Assembly (NCBI GenBank): GCA_947176655.1
Contig: CAMWRK010000021.1
Location: 1-15,244 of the forward strand
DNA: 15,244 nucleotides
From: an uncultured Prevotellaceae bacterium
GTDB lineage: Bacteria > Bacteroidota > Bacteroidia > Bacteroidales > Bacteroidaceae
Direction: 5' to 3'
Made by a program: the position numbers and the translations under genes. Numbering within the stretch: the first letter of the stretch is position 1; each line of letters starts with the position of its first letter. Below are positions 15,244-15,244 of this stretch, piece after piece. The notes beneath the pieces were generated by a model, which had not been told where the DNA came from, did no database searches, and saw only the letters and a list, made by a program, of their open reading frames with translations.

Positions 15244-15244
15244 G

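Noticed and set aside
15110..15244. Possible 3' end of a minus-strand gene entering from the right edge (44 open codons)
   Set aside because: The residues merely reflect the palindromic repeats, and short open frames through such repeats are expected. It cannot be fully excluded without sequence beyond the edge.
1..15244. A hidden defence, mobile or CRISPR system
   Set aside because: Every long stretch is accounted for by housekeeping genes in typical order. There are no direct-repeat arrays, transposase, integrase, toxin-antitoxin pair or abrupt composition change.

Overview
This 15.2 kb window reads as an ordinary chromosomal core region of a Bacteroidota bacterium of the order Bacteroidales. 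Prevotellaceae or Bacteroidaceae is likely; the genus cannot be fixed from sequence alone. Evidence for this is the 286-residue primary sigma factor of Bacteroidota type, promoters of the TTTG-N19/20-TAnnTTTG type instead of E. coli -35/-10 boxes, starts without clear Shine-Dalgarno sequences, and lineage-typical neighbours (WbqC family; parE-coaD-S41 protease-ybeY; glyS next to an FKBP lipoprotein).

Layout. Bases 1-444 (minus) hold the start of a WbqC-family gene that runs off the left edge. Bases 604-6326 (plus) form a tight run of five genes: a large GNAT-like protein, ParE, CoaD, a secreted S41 protease and YbeY. parE/coaD and coaD/protease overlap by 8 and 4 bases. A 209-base convergent gap with several hairpins follows. 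Bases 6536-10081 (minus) form a three-gene unit, read from high to low coordinate: a CPA2-type cation/proton antiporter with a C-terminal cytoplasmic domain, LolD-type ABC ATPase and CvfB-like S1 protein. The plus-strand asd gene (10288-11304) diverges from it and ends at a near-perfect bidirectional terminator facing the minus-strand pair glyS and FKBP lipoprotein. rpoD (13913-14773) diverges from glyS and ends at a strong terminator. The last ~390 bases hold no convincing gene. They contain a perfect DnaA-box match and, at the very edge, an alternating palindromic AAGACC/GGTCTT array.

The genes are housekeeping: chromosome decatenation, CoA synthesis, periplasmic proteolysis, rRNA/RNA processing, lipoprotein sorting, ion homeostasis, the aspartate amino-acid pathway, Gly-tRNA charging and the main sigma factor. 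I see no mobile element, CRISPR array, tRNA, rRNA, toxin-antitoxin or defence system. The most interesting signals are non-coding: a predicted leaderless promoter, the terminal palindrome array, the structured convergent gap and a C8 tract. Among proteins, an Asp replaces the third metal-ligand His in YbeY, and the antiporter lacks the usual acidic ion-binding pair.
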